A stretch of 64,000 bases of DNA from Piezodorus guildinii (GCA_023052935.1 CM041292.1:95587169-95651168); one strand, 5' to 3'; positions 10,326 to 22,589 are shown, numbered from the stretch's first letter. The notes: generated from the sequence alone by a model not told the origin. A program made the numbers and translations.

Positions 10326-11729
10326 TTGACAGTTAGGCTCGTCTTCATCAATACCAAGATAAGAAATTATCCGGGTGTATTTAAATATTAACATCTCAAA
10401 TATTATTTGAGGCACTACTCAACAAAAGTGCCGAAAAAATGTTGTATATATCGTTTGTTTGGCTGGAAGCAATGTTTCAGCAGTAATGTTATTTATTTAT
10501 TATTTCGACGTTCCTGTTCCTCATGTATTTTTATTTATATTGACTATTGATTATTGAGTAGTTATTGAAGAGTGTTTTTAAATCCACATTTAAATGCTCA
10601 GCTCGATATGTTTTTTTAAGTACAAAATTTTATACATTAATGATCTGTAATATTATATTAAATTATTTTTTGTATTAGCCTTTTTTTTATATTTCCAGAT
10701 AATGTGTTATTCTTTTCTTAATATTTGTGCTCTAGAATTATTGTTGTGATTTCTACTGCTGTGAGCTATATAATACATATTTAGGGAAGAAGCTTCATAA
10801 AGTGGTAGGTTTCGATATCCATACATGTAAAGTGGTCTACTGAAATGTATTCTTCGGTAATTTTACAAACCTAAGTACTTATTATTAAAGGTATTAGATT
10901 TTAAATTTTGCTTTAATCAGGTTTTGTATGATATTATTTATCTATTGCAAAATCGCATAAAGATAATAATTTTTGCCATTTACAAATTGCGATTGTAAAA
11001 AATCTTATTCAATAACCGAATTTTAATCAAAGAAGTAATAACACAAAGTAGGATTTTTTTAGGAATTTCGTATGAACAAAGTTATGTTTTCTACACCATA
11101 TATAAATACTCGAAATAAAACTGTTAATTTATATTTACTTAATGAAGAGCTTTTTACCACTAGGAGCTTTTAAATTTTATTTTACCAACCAAAATTATAC
11201 ATATCCCGCCCTCATTTGAAATATAAGTTAATTAAATTGTTATTAAATACAATAAAAAAGACCAAAGGGTTTTGATATTAATAGCAACAACTTATGATGT
11301 CGATGCAAAAATTACCATTTAATAGCAACAGCGTGTAACTTTGATGCAAATCTGCGAATATTTGGAACATGTATATTGTAAGTTTTTTTTTTTGTTTTGT
11401 ATAGAAAACAGTACAAATGCTTAATTTTAAATGGAAAGTTCATCTTTTTTTCTGGACTCTTTAAGATTAAAGTTAAACTTCAACACAAATTACAAATGAG
11501 TAACAATTTTAGTTTTATAAAAAGAAAACAGTAAGCTTGCTAAAGTTTATTAAAAAAAAAATAATAATAAGGATTATAAACTTGGTATTAAGTTATAACT
11601 TTTTTACATTATACTGACGACTTGATTATTCAAACATTGTCATGTTCTTTTATTTAAAATTTCACAATATACTCTCAAATTAACCATGACAACTCAAAAA
11701 AAAAATCCCTATCTCACTGTATCATTTCT
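10326..11729 (+). other. 3' UTR and flanking AT-rich sequence
   Basis: No coding signal is seen after the stop at 10325. AATAAA at about 11114-11119 is a possible polyadenylation signal, and ATTAAA-like variants occur earlier, so the transcript end is not fixed. No repeat was recognised before the Jockey fragment near 11730. Confidence 0.4.
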
Positions 11730-11854
11730 GCTCGCCGTTTTCGGCTACTTCAACACATATAAAACACACCGTCAAACCTTCCACTTAACTACAAAAGCCT
11801 CATCTACATGACTATCATAAGGTCGATCTGGACTCACGAAATTGAGCTTTGAGA
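11730..11854 (+). mobile_element. Jockey-family fragment, left half of an interrupted copy
   Basis: Matches the Jockey copy at 61105-61215 through TTCCACTTAACTACAAAAG, CATCTACATGACTATCATAA and GAGCTTTG. It breaks off, and the same copy resumes near 12405 after a minus-strand insertion. Confidence 0.7.
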
Positions 11855-12404
11855 CTTAGAACTGATATTGATATTTAGAACTGTATTATATACATCAAGA
11901 CATTTGTGATGGACATAGTAAACTGACATGAAATGCATGTAGAGACTCAACCCAGTGGTTGCACCTTAAAACATTCTAAACTAGAAGGTCTCGGGGTCAT
12001 CTTCTTTTCATTCGATTATCCATCAGATTATCAGGAATCGAAGAGAATGATAGGGTAGAAACTAGTGGGTTAGAGTGGGGATGGAGTTTTTGATTGACAG
12101 CTGGTTCGGGCTAATTCAATAACGTATGGAACATTAAGGTCTTTATTAATGAGTTTATTAGTGACCAAGTAAGAGGCGTTAAGGATTTTGGATTGTGAGA
12201 TTGAATACGAGAAAAATTCGATGGTTTAGTAGAGGTCCATAGCTCTACTCCGTAAGTCCATATCGGCCTCATAATGGTCATGTAAATAAGTCTTTTGTAA
12301 CCAAGTGGAAGGTTTGAGCGTGTGTGCTGTGAGTGTTGAAGTAGTCGAAAACGTCTGGCAGTTCCTTGTCGTTCTAGTCTTGTATGAGGATTCCCAGTTA
12401 CACG
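11855..12404 (-). mobile_element. Jockey-family 3' end on the minus strand, nested
   Basis: Reading the minus strand gives the ORF2 C-terminus and 3' UTR of the same family: TGGGAATCCTCATACAAGAC at the 5' end, GACCTTCTAG, then CTCTACATGCATTTCATGTC, ending near the 3' sequence CAGTTCTAAATATCAAT at about 11870. It separates the two halves of a plus-strand copy. Many substitutions are present. Confidence 0.75.
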
Positions 12405-12690
12405 TTTGTCAATATAAAATCCTTACACTCCAAAATCTTTAATGCTCCTAAATTTTTCGAGAAATAACTCATGCATCATGACCTTAATGTTCCATATATT
12501 GCTGTTTTGGTCCGAAATGGGTACTCCAAAGGTGAAAAACTTCATTCCTACTCTAACCCAATAGTTTCTATCTAAACATCATCTTCTATTCCTGATAATC
12601 CTCCGAGGTGTCTAAAAAGAAGATAGCACCTTCTAGTTAAGTATATATTTTTTATTGCTGCCAATAAGAAGTTTCTCTAAGTGTATAATC
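12405..12690 (+). mobile_element. Jockey-family fragment, right half of the interrupted copy
   Basis: Continues the plus-strand copy with ACACTCCAAAATC, CATCATGACCTTAATGTTCC, CCTGATAATCCTCCGAGG and CACCTTCTAGTTAAG. Confidence 0.7.
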
Positions 12691-12700
12691 TCATTATTTA

Positions 12701-12952
12701 ATGTTCTCCTCAACTTTACAAGATGTATTCAATATTACAGATGTAAATTTAAATAAATATAATTATAAAAAGGTTGGATCTCAGTGGATCAAACAACTAG
12801 GGAGGGATCTTGCAGAACTTAATATTGAGCAAGATATCATCAATGATAGAAGTCGCTACCGCCTCACCATTCAAACAAGACCTTTCCTCAAGTCCATTAC
12901 AAAGGTTAGACGCAACGCATCCGAGAAATGGTCAAAGAAATGTAAGGTTTAG
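12701..12952 (+). mobile_element. RTE-like LINE C-terminal remnant
   Basis: An 83-codon frame contains QWIKQLGRDLAELNIEQD and NDRSRYR, resembling the C-terminal tail (RWxDQVxxDLxxLNI, then RxRYR/W) of insect RTE-like reverse transcriptase proteins. No reverse transcriptase core is present. Confidence 0.4.
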
Positions 12953-14303
12953 CAAAAAAATGAAATAATACTGGGCTAACTAAAAGCTAAAGGTATCGAC
13001 ATGAATGTAACTACCCTACACGCTAAAAGAGAAAAACCACAGATGCAAACCCAAGCACCCTGGTTCTTGGATGGTCCAAAGGAAAAAAAATAAAAATAAA
13101 TTGAAAAAATATATATATTTCAAGTCTAGATGATTTACTGGAAAAAGTGGAGGTTTATTATTACATTTATATTAAATTCTAAATACCCTTCTCTCGATTT
13201 TCGATATACTAAGCTTTTTTTTCACTAAAAGGTGCTGATTCATATTGAATGAAATAACAAATGTAGTAGGCCTAAGACGTTTTTATGAGAATTAAGTATT
13301 TTTCTATTGAATAAGCTTTTGTCCCAGAGCCCCGTTTAATCGCAATTACTGGGTCAGTCGTGACCGTTTGTTTGTAGGTCATAGCTGTTACAGTTTGTTT
13401 CCAATTAGTTACGCTGCAACAAAATTGATCTCTCGAGGAAATTATTTTATCTTCTATTCTTCATTATATCTTTATGTTTGTTTAAAGATATAATGAGACA
13501 TATAGATAATGGTAAGACATGTAGATGTAAAACTTTTGATTGTTTACTACATTATATTATCCCATTTTGTATGTTAAAACCATAGTTGACTCACAAATAC
13601 TTCGATCGGTAAAATGTCATGTAATTCTTCGTACATATTGGGAAGTAGAATCTGTTCTAGCAAATGGCCTGTTCTAGAAATGTATAACGAAAATAAATAT
13701 TTTGGATGATCCAGTATTTAGTAATGAATTTCAGCCATTTAGACCAACTCAATAACAATATAGTTAATTGCGACCACTGTTCAATAATAGGTTTAGATTC
13801 TTATAAATTATCACATGGGTAAATTTAAATTATAGTTTTACTTTTTATTCATATATATTACAATTTGTCATAATAGACAATAATAATAGTGCTACAGGAT
13901 CTCATTTCAATTTTTAATTTATATTTATTTATATCTTTTTTTAATTTGCCAATAAATATGTTTTGAATATATAATGTTTATTATATTTGAATGTGAAATT
14001 GACAGGTTCAAATATTTAATGTAAAAATAGTTTTTAAAAATAAATGAAAAGTTTAGTTCTTGTAAAGTATTTTAAGAAGAAAAAGAATTTCCAATAATGA
14101 CTGACTTCAGTTCTTCACTTCAAAGCAAAGTGATTATATGTATATGTACTGATTACCAACACCCAGGACAGAGAAATGTTCTCATCTTTTTGTTCTTAAA
14201 GAGTTTTTGGCAGCTACAGACATATTCATGTTGAATTACTTGGGCGTTGGCATTATCAGTATTTCAAACTTAGAGTTGATTGTTTTTTGTTTTCATTTAT
14301 TAA
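12953..14303. other. AT-rich intergenic sequence
   Basis: No coding signal recognised. Near 13360-13420 a short stretch (TTTGTAGGTCATAGCTGTTACAG) is weakly like 5223-5245, suggesting another old repeat. Confidence 0.3.
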
Positions 14304-15331
14304 AAGTCTGGCACCCAGGACTGTTGTACAAACTCCATAAATTCCTTCCTCCCACATATTTCCTGATTCTTCAATCCTACCTCTCTGATAGATCCTTCAA
14401 AATAAATCACAATAGTTCCTATGCATCTCTTTTCACACAGACTGCTGGTGTTCTTCAAGGCAGTATCCTAGGACTCATTCTATACACAGTATATACAGCT
14501 GATATTCCAACCCATCCTAACACTTCCCTTTCTACCTACGCTGATGACACCTGCGTGTTATCAGTTCATAAAGATCCATTTGTTGCCTCAAATACCCTTC
14601 AAGCCCACATCAAAGACCTAGAGTATGGTGTCAGAACTGGAGAATAAAAATAAATTCTAACAAATCCCATCAAATAACCTTTACCCTTCGTCGTAAGCCC
14701 TAAAGTATACTTTAATAACACTTAACTAGCTCCTGTTGAACAGATCCGATACCTAGGACTTCTTGACAAACGCCTAACTTGGAATCCACATACACGACTA
14801 AAACGACAAGAAACTGCTCTCCGCTTTAGGCTGCTTCAAAACTTACTAGACAAACGGTCAAACCTTCTTATGATCTACAAAAGGCTCATCTACATGACTA
14901 TTATAAGACCAATCTGGACTTACGGAGGCTCTACTAAACCATCAAATTCTTCCCGCATCCAATCCTTACAATCCAAAATCCTTCGTAAAATCCTCAACGC
15001 TCCTTACTTGTCACGAATAAACTTATCCTTAATGTTCCCTTTGTTACTGATTTGGCCCGGACCAGGTATCAATCCTTTCATGAAAAACTCCATTCGCACT
15101 CTAACCCACTAGTTTCAATCCTTTCTTCCTCTTCAATTCCGGATAATCTTCCGAGGCGCCTGAAAAGGAATGGCCCCGGAACCTTCTAGTTTAGAATATT
15201 TTTAGAGTGCTTCCAATGGGAAGCTTCTCTACATGTATATCATGTCATTGTATTATATAACACATCACCTTTACTTGATGTATTTTTTGTTAATACAGTT
15301 GTAAATAGCAATAAAATGATTTTAAAAAAAA
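14304..15331 (+). mobile_element. Jockey-family LINE, 5'-truncated, degenerate
   Basis: Begins inside the reverse transcriptase domain (VWHPGLLYKL), continues through GVLQGSILG and YTADIPTHPNTSLSTYADD to a broken C-terminus, then the family 3' UTR and a short A-run at 15323-15330. The usual FADD is YADD here. Frame breaks begin near 14645. It is about as similar to the intact element at 39927 as to the short copies, so it is a related subfamily. Confidence 0.85.
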
Positions 15332-16710
15332 TGATTAAAAAATTAACATGTTCTAACTATTTTCAAAAGGAACTAATATGGTCTGAGATACTTTAGTTCG
15401 TTGAAATAAGACATTTTCCTAAAATTTCGACGTCCTTCTATTACTGCTCATATATTGAAGTAATTGAACTTTTAATAAGAAAAATGTTATATTTTTTATT
15501 CAGGATTTCAAAGGAACATTTGGAACAGTCACGGTGGACAAACGGATTGTTTTTTTATTCTTTATTCGGGTTCTACGTATCTTGAAAAGTAAGCCATACA
15601 ATTTTGAGCGAGAGTATTTTTTTCGTTGATTAAAATGGTTCATAAAAATAATAACCATTATTATAGTACAAAATGAGATTACTATCTAAAGTATAAATAT
15701 TCTCCCAGATTGCATACAAAGTTCTGGAAATGGAATAAGTAATATAGATGTAAGGAGTTAATATTTAGGTAAAAAACCGACATATAAAGCCTAACAGTCG
15801 AATGAATTGATGGGTTTGTTTGTTTTTTCCATTTGACGTCACTTAATTCTGCTCTGGCTAATCTGAGGATGCTATAGTGGGAGTCCTAACTTTTACCTAT
15901 CCAGGTCTTATTAGGAATAATGTGACGGTTTTGAACACATAATAGCTAAATGTAATTAAGTTTATTTGAAATTAAGTGTAAAATGAAAGTTTGTGGTGGG
16001 TGCACAACGTTTTTCATTATTATTTATTATTGCTGTATTATATTATTAAAAATTAGCAATACTTAAAGCTCAGTTGAGATCTCCTGGACCCCTTGCTTTA
16101 CTATATTTAAGGGGAAGCGGATGTAGAAACGTTCCGGAAAACCAGTTCCGAGGGTGAATATTACATGTGTAAATAGGAATATGCTAAACAGTATATATAA
16201 ACTTTATTTCATCCTAAGTGAGTTAGATTGAGGTACTGTGTAAAAGATAAAAATCGGAGACCCATATTTTTATTCCGATAGTTGTAGCCTCGAGACATCC
16301 ATCCAACTACTATAACATTCTAAACTGTTAATTGTAACAGTTAAATTTATAATAATAACTATATGCTGCCAAAAAGGTGGTGTCACGTATAAATGAATAT
16401 CTATGGACAGAATTATCCTTGAAAGAGGTCGGTATAAAGGTCAGAAGAATGAGGTTACTCAAGTAGTGTGTGTTGTAACTCCATCCTTATCAAGTGTCAT
16501 AGGCGAGCGAGAAAGAAGTAAAAAAAAAAATAGTTATGGATTACGTATACAGTGTGAAAATAAGAATAGTGTTTATCGATTGTTCTTAGATATCTCAGAC
16601 GTGTAAAATGTAAACCCTAGAAATTGCATCAGGAACATATTTCAACAGTAGAAGCCAACTCTGAACTTAACATAAGATGATCGCTTAAATGTCTGGTTTA
16701 TTTATTTTTT
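15332..16710. other. AT-rich intergenic sequence with one dispersed repeat
   Basis: Holds a copy of an unclassified repeat at about 15515-15670 (listed separately). Nothing else recognised; the 67-codon frame at 16403-16606 has no supporting features. Confidence 0.3.
15515..15670 (+). repeat. Unclassified dispersed repeat, copy 1
   Basis: Shares TCTACGTATCTTGAAAAGTA, AGCC..CAAATTTTGA and GTTGATTA..GGTTCAT with copies near 21895, 27190, 38130 (minus) and 62385. No coding potential or terminal structure seen. Confidence 0.55.
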
Positions 16711-16711
16711 G

Positions 16712-16875
16712 GCTTTTTTTTGTGCTTCTACTTTGCCATTGTAGGCTATACAGGGGTTTCTCGGGTCAGGGGATGAGGGCTAGGAATAAAAAATAAAATA
16801 AAAATTTAAAAAGCCCCTGGGCACCGAGACTCGAAATTATTTTATTCCAAGTTTCCAATCCTCTGAGGAATAAAA
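16712..16875 (-). mobile_element. SINE-like repeat
   Basis: The T-run followed by GTGCTTCTACTTTGCCATTG and CTATACAGGGGTTTCTCGGG matches 17528-17600. Read on the minus strand it ends AAAGTAGAAGCACAAAAA, the 3' tail of the window's SINE family. An A-rich interruption at 16787-16820 distinguishes this copy. Confidence 0.5.
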
Positions 16876-17527
16876 AAAAAAAATAAAAAAAAAAAAAAAC
16901 TGTTTCCCCTAATTAATTAATAATAATAAATAAAACATGTTTTAGTGCTATTTTATTGAGAATGAAATTTTCTACAGAATGAAAAGAAAGAATTATTGAA
17001 ATTGGTTAAGAACTAGCAGAGATATAGAGTTTTGAAATCAGCAGTGGGGATAAGCTATTTTGCTTTGATTACTTATTGCTTTTAATATTACTTAATTGCC
17101 AATCTACAGCTTTATAAACAGTTATACCCTAAAATTATTATTAGGGAAATAATAATCCATTGTTAACAATTTTCAGCGTTTTAACATAGAAGAGGATAAA
17201 TATAAACAATCTATAATACAACTAATGAATAGGAAAAAAAAATTAAATTTATTTATTGTACCAACAGATGTAACATTTAGTTACTTAATCTAAATAAGTC
17301 TAATCTATTAATATCAATCAAGGAAGGTAGCTGTATCAGCATTATTATATTCACCGTCACTTTAAGAATCTTTGATCTGTTTACTATCTATTAAGTTACG
17401 TGTCTTTAAATTCTGATATAATAATATTTTTCCTAAACCCAGAGATTACAAATTTAAAAAATAAAATAAATAAACATAGAACTTAAGAAGTCATATAATA
17501 TTTAAAATGTCTGCTCTATATTTCTGA

Positions 17528-17705
17528 TTATTTTTTTTTTGTGTTCCTACTTTGCCTTTAATGACTATACAGGTGTTTTTCGGGCCAGGGGTGAAGGCGA
17601 GGGATAAATGCCCCTTAACCCGAGAAAGGAACTCGTAATTGTTTTATTCCAAGTCGCCCGATTATCTTGCGTTCATTGCAACACGCGCTAACTCGTCACC
17701 CCATC
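17528..17705 (-). mobile_element. SINE-like repeat
   Basis: Same family as 16712-16875 (GTTCCTACTTTGCC, GACTATACAGG, TTATTCCAAGT). The minus strand carries GTGACGAGTTAGCGCGTG, a weak tRNA-like A-box region, at the far end. Confidence 0.5.
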
Positions 17706-17852
17706 CCTACTCTATTAATTTCATATTGTTAAGCAAATGTTTGTGATAGACAGAGAAATTAAGGATATTATTTATAACATTAATGAACTTAAATTATGCC
17801 CCATTTATCATTTAAGTCAAAATAAAATTAATTAATCAGAAGAAAGACATTT

Positions 17853-18499
17853 TGATAATAAATAGATGGTTCCTTTATCTTCCTTATAAGTTTATTATTA
17901 CATAAACAACAATCAAGAGTCAACGCTTCGGGGGTTTCCCTATATTAGTATACAGTTTAATCACCAATTTGATTTTGAAAAATCAACAATTTTAGAAATA
18001 GAAAAAATAATCAACAGATAAATAATACAATCTGTATATATCAAAAAAAATATGAAAGATACTATAAAATTTTTAAACAGATTCAAAGCATCTCAGATGC
18101 AATAAAAAAAATTTAAATTATAAACCATGCTTTATTGACCTAGATTCAATGATATATCAGTGTGTATATTTTTACAGTAAATAAGTTAGCCTTAATCCAT
18201 TTGGGGCCAAAGAATATGCTAGTTAAGATGAGTGGTTTTTTGATTGTTCAATATTTTATAAATCTTTAATGACTTACATTATTTATTGTATACTAAAATT
18301 TAATTAAAATGGATACAATTTTAACTTAGACATGGCTGTCAGGTAAATAGACCTTTATGTAACATTGATATATTATAAATTATTTCATATTGTAGTGAGT
18401 TCTGAATAAGGGGAAGGCCCCCAAAACTTTGACTCTTGTTTGTTGTTTATGTAATAATAAAGTTATAAGGAAGATAAAGGAACCATCTATTTATTATCA
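17853..18499. mobile_element. Miniature element with about 85-bp terminal inverted repeats
   Basis: The left end begins TGATAATAAATAGATGGTTC and its inverted complement closes at 18499. The two arms match over about 85 bp (CTTTATCTTCCTTATAA, TTTATTATTACATAAACAAC, CAAGAGTCAA, then a C/G-rich step). The interior is AT-rich and non-coding. The exact ends and target duplication are unclear because the flanks are low complexity. Confidence 0.75.
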
Positions 18500-18654
18500 T
18501 TTATATCTTATCAGATAAGGGCCATTTAAAACGAACATCATGTTAAACTACGTCTATGAAGAGAGTTAAAAAAATCGAAAATTGTCTTGTGTTGCACCTT
18601 AAGCTATAAAGGAATTCGATTATGTTTAAGAAACATTATTAGTAGCATTAATTA

Positions 18655-18915
18655 CTACTAGGCGTTGCCTGCGACTTCGCGTCAACTGCGTCAATTTCTA
18701 TTATTATGATCGCTATTAAGAAGTTTTTAAAAGAATATATTTTAAAGTACTTCTGCGTAAATGATATTTTTGGTTTTATTTTCTTGTGGCAAAAGAACAT
18801 ACTGATTTTCACCGCGACCCGATCTTGATGTAATCGATTCCTACGTGTTTAAATGTTCTACCCTGTGATTTATTAATTGTTACGACAAAATATAAACTAA
18901 CAGGAAATTGAATTA
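18655..18915 (-). pseudogene. Helitron helicase C-terminal relic
   Basis: On the minus strand, an open stretch (about 18915 down to 18815) reads IQFPVSLYFVVTINKSQGRT then FKHVGID. This fits the conserved Pif1-type helicase segment FPxxxAxAxTINKSQGQTxxxVGI of Helitron Rep-helicase proteins. A stop follows, then decayed sequence where SHGQLYVAxSR is expected. It closes with GAAGTCGCAGGCAACGCCTAGTA, the kind of sequence often seen after Helitron helicases in insects. Non-functional. Confidence 0.6.
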
Positions 18916-19540
18916 TTTTCGGCTGTTAAGTAAGTCAATAAAAAAAAAAATTGTTTTCTTTTTGAATAAATAGATTTTCTTTTTTGATTTAATGATGAAA
19001 TATATTATGATATTTTTGAAAACAGGTATTCTTGAAAAATGAAACTTTTAAAAATTATGACGACACTGCTAATAAGCAGCGAAATGAATTGATAATAACA
19101 TGGATGTGCATGGTAGGTAACGCATTTATTAAAAATAATTTATTATGTGTTGATATTAGATTTTAAAAATGTAGAAATGCCATAAAAACTTTTAATTGAT
19201 TACAGAGGCTTAAAAATGGCCCTGGAGGCTGAAACGTTGCAATTTTTATAAAATGTATCCAATACTTCTTATATTCATCGAACAAATATTCAACCAAAAG
19301 AACACTACTGACAATGATGAGAAAATCTTCAGCTTTATAATATTAATACACATTTCATTTAATAATTTTCCCTGCTAAATCTAACTACTTATAATCGAAA
19401 TAAATTTATAGTACCAGGAATCACAAACAGTCCCACGAATAGTGCTGATTATTCCGGAGACTGGTTCAGGGTGGACTTTGTACATTGAGAACTACCGGTA
19501 TGATTATGCTAAAACATGATCCTCTATTTACTTATTCAGA
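18916..19540. other. AT-rich sequence
   Basis: Nothing coding. GAAACGTTGC near 19230 is a faint echo of the hammerhead-like repeat, but the CTGATGA box is missing. Confidence 0.25.
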
Positions 19541-19544
19541 AGAC

Positions 19545-19735
19545 AGGTATTTTCACGGGAGGTTGGCAGAAGAGAAAAGACTTGATGAGCAACGGCCGGG
19601 CTGACCCTTGATGACTTCCGGTGCTGACCCCGGGTCGGGTGGGAACCGCTTGACCCTCGACCCCTGCTCTCCTTCCTCGTCCTCAGGTATGATGAGCTAC
19701 GCGGTTCTCCATATTACCGGTCTTAGCTCACATAG
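19545..19735. other. GC-rich island of unknown role
   Basis: The window is mostly AT, but this stretch is strongly GC-rich. On the plus strand TCCTCGTCCTCAG|GTATGA at about 19685 would be a good splice donor, with a short open frame from ATG near 19610. On the minus strand a 43-codon frame (EDEEGEQGSRVKRFPPDPG) is open. Neither reading has enough support to call an exon. Confidence 0.3.
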
Positions 19736-19854
19736 GGGTTTTACATAATAACAAGTCTATTCAATAACATTGATTGAAATAAAGTGCCTAGAAAAAAATA
19801 AGGGTATTTAAACAATCATTTCGCAAAAAAATCATATTAGTACTGATTGTATAA

Positions 19855-19886
<32 letters not shown>

Positions 19887-20034
19887 AAAATTAAAATCTA
19901 AACTAATTTATTTATTTATACAAAGTATCTAAACATAAAAGGTCATTAGCTAAATACATAATTGTTTGTTTTTCACATTTTTAGCATAGCGTTATTAAGA
20001 ATATAATAGGATAAATGTAAATAATTTATAACAT

Positions 20035-21216
20035 GAATTGGAATGAAATGAAAAGTAATTTTATTCTGGGAGAAGTAGTCTCTTAATAATTACAAGAAAA
20101 GTACAATATAAATGATAATTGTTTGGACGTTTAAGACTTCAGTTTAAAAGGACGAATTTTGTGACAATGAAAAGTTATTTATAGCTTTAAATATTACATA
20201 ATTTGGGAAGATTGATAATTAAGGAGGTGAAGAAATAGTTGATTTTTAAGAGTCGGTAAAGATAAGGTTTTACAAATGGATATAGGCAAGGAATTCCAAA
20301 ATAAGGTAGCACCAATGACAAAGGATTGTTTTGAAGGAGACGGATATACAAGTCGGATCTGAGAAGGTGTATACAAGTTAATGGGTTGGGATCTAGTGTT
20401 TTCTGAATGGACCGATGAACAAGTGCTAAGCATATCAAGAATGTATGTTTTTTTTTTGTTTTGAAAAATTGGAAGAGACAGACACCAAAGAAGTCCTGCC
20501 GACGGAAAGAGGGATAGAGCCTTTTCAACTCGGTATACCTCCTGAGGACGTCTGGGGATTTCACAAGTGAATCTAATGAAACAATGCATAAATAAGTCTT
20601 TTGATTCTCAAATCAAATTTCTCTGGAAGCCAACTACATAACAGACAACCGTAGTAAAACTGGGGGAAAATGTGAGAAGAGACGAGTAGCATACGGGTTT
20701 TTGGTGGGATAGAGTAACGAAATCGTGAAAATTGGTTTAGTATGGCGATGGATTTTTGGGTGATTTGAGAAATATGGTTACTCCAAGATTCCAAGGTTCT
20801 GATCAATAATGACTCCAAGGTTTCTTACATAGGTGTTAAAGTGGATAGGTAAGCTATTGAGGTAAAGTAGGGATTAATACGAAAGGGAATTTAGAAGATT
20901 CTTGGAACCGAAGAGGATAGCTTTGGTTTTTCCAGCATTCAGCTTCAAATCATTGGTCGTAGCCCATGAATTGATGTTATTAATATCTTGTTGTAGTTTT
21001 TGGATAGTCCTTAGTATTTCGGAAGGATGGAAAGAAAGATAGATTTGCAGATCATCTGGACATAGGTGGTATTATGTGTTGGAGAGAGTGAGAATCCCTG
21101 AAGAACACCAAGTGTTAGTGAAACGGAGGAAGGAGGTTCATTTGGTATGGTAGCAGTTTGAGGTCGATAGGATAAAAAAGAAATAAACCATTTTAAAACT
21201 CTATAATCGTTGAATG
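20035..21216 (-). mobile_element. CR1/L2-like LINE on the minus strand, degenerate 3' half
   Basis: Minus-strand frames (20187-20818 and about 21011-21215) match the reverse transcriptase to C-terminus of the element at 33435: WFISFLSYRPQTATIPNEPP, then a broken YADD region, LLVSSHIFPQFYYG, and WNSLPISICKTLSLPTLKNQ. The 3' end at about 20035 carries CCCAGAATAAAATTAC followed by TTCATTTCATTCC, a simple-repeat tail. It abuts an opposite-facing copy at 21217. Several frameshifts. Confidence 0.75.
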
Positions 21217-21868
21217 TCCTTCTATATGAAGAGGTCTCATGTGACCCATTTTTACTGCGAGTTAAAGTGGCTCCTTCCCCCAATCCGCAGACAATATTTC
21301 CTAGGATCCCAAATCATTAACTTCCAACATCCTTCATATATTCCCAGTCTCCTAAAATTTAAATCTTCAGTCCACTCACTTAACAAGATCAGAAACAAGA
21401 TCCCACCATTCCGATCTTTACTTTCCTACCCATTGGACTAAAACGTTTGATGGTTCCTTCCTTGTCCGCTCCTCTACTTTCTTGAATTCTATACCTACTC
21501 ATATCCGGCATGCTGTCTCTCTTTCCTCATTAAAATCCCAACTTTTCAACACCTTTCACTATCCCAAAAAGATGCTTATAAACCGTGATATTTATATTCC
21601 TGATATCACACTTTAAAAGAAGATATTTGTTTATTGTCTATATTTTAAAGTTGTAATCTATTAATTTATTTTTTAATTCTGTTCAACACAATATTTTCTA
21701 AGAATTGTTTTTATTTTATTTTATCAATGTATATATATTTTTTTGTGTGTAATTAGTAAATAATTATGATGCTTCTGTCTGTTGGCCAGACATGTATACC
21801 TCAAATGTACAAAGCTGTTATTCTTAGGGGACCCAGTCAAAAAATAAAAAAATATTTCTATTCTATTG
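21217..21868 (+). mobile_element. CR1/L2-like LINE, 5'-truncated 3' end
   Basis: The frame 21214-21441 (KRSHVTHFYCELKWLLPPIR, QYFLGS) is nearly the same as 35786-35960 of the long copy. The same 3' UTR follows (TCTGTTGGCCAGACATGTAT, GGGGACCCAGTC) and a TTCTATTCTATT tail. 5' truncation falls exactly at the junction with the minus-strand copy. Confidence 0.85.
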
Positions 21869-21889
21869 AGAGGCGAATTAAAAAAAAAA

Positions 21890-22095
21890 AAATTGGTCTA
21901 GTAGAAATGCCGCGGACGGCGGACTAACAAATTATTTTTATCCATTATTCGTGTTTTACGCATCTTGAAACGTAAGCCCTCAAATTTTGAAGGGTGGGGG
22001 GTAATTTTTTATTGGTCGATTACAAAGGTTCATTATTGAAGATAATAAACCAAAAATATATTTTTCCCTTATAACCAAAACAGACAAATAAACTT
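21890..22095 (+). repeat. Unclassified dispersed repeat, copy 2
   Basis: Best-preserved member: GCGGACGGCGGACTAACAAA, TTTACGCATCTTGAAACGTA, AGCCCTCAAATTTTGA, GGTCGATTACAAAGGTTCAT. See copies near 15515, 27180, 38130 and 62385. Confidence 0.6.
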
Positions 22096-22585
22096 ACTTT
22101 TGGAAGTGTGGTAAAAATAAAACGAAAAAATAATGAAATATTACGAGTGGTTAAGCATAGATGGTAAGATTAGAAATGATTACGTCATAGGTTGAGGATT
22201 AAGGTCCTCATGAAGATTGATATGATATGTCTGATGAGTTACGTTATAGTCTGTGCTAACGATGGAACAAACCATTTCTACTGATGTGCATCCATAACCT
22301 TAAGTTTATGAGAACACCATTAATTCGATTCTTCGTAATTATGTGGATCTAAACTGCGGAACAACGTATATTTAAACTATGGGATGCATAAACAATTTAA
22401 ATCCTCTATAATGTCGAGTACCTTAAGAATGATATATCATGTTCCGCTTCACCCGCATTTGTCTGACTTCACCTAATATGAGAAAAAAAACCTGTACCTC
22501 TACAACCGATGAAGGATTTTGTGCGTATAAAGATTCGTTATGTATTTAGACCAAACGGTGAAAAACTAGGTCATAGCGTGATCAA
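22096..22585. other. Intergenic sequence, nothing recognised
   Basis: About 490 bp of AT-rich sequence without coding signal or recognised repeat. Confidence 0.3.
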
Positions 22586-22589
22586 CCAA

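Noticed and set aside
19225..19245. Sixth hammerhead-like core (GAAACGTTGC)
   Set aside because: No CTGATGA box within reach; similarity limited to about ten bases.
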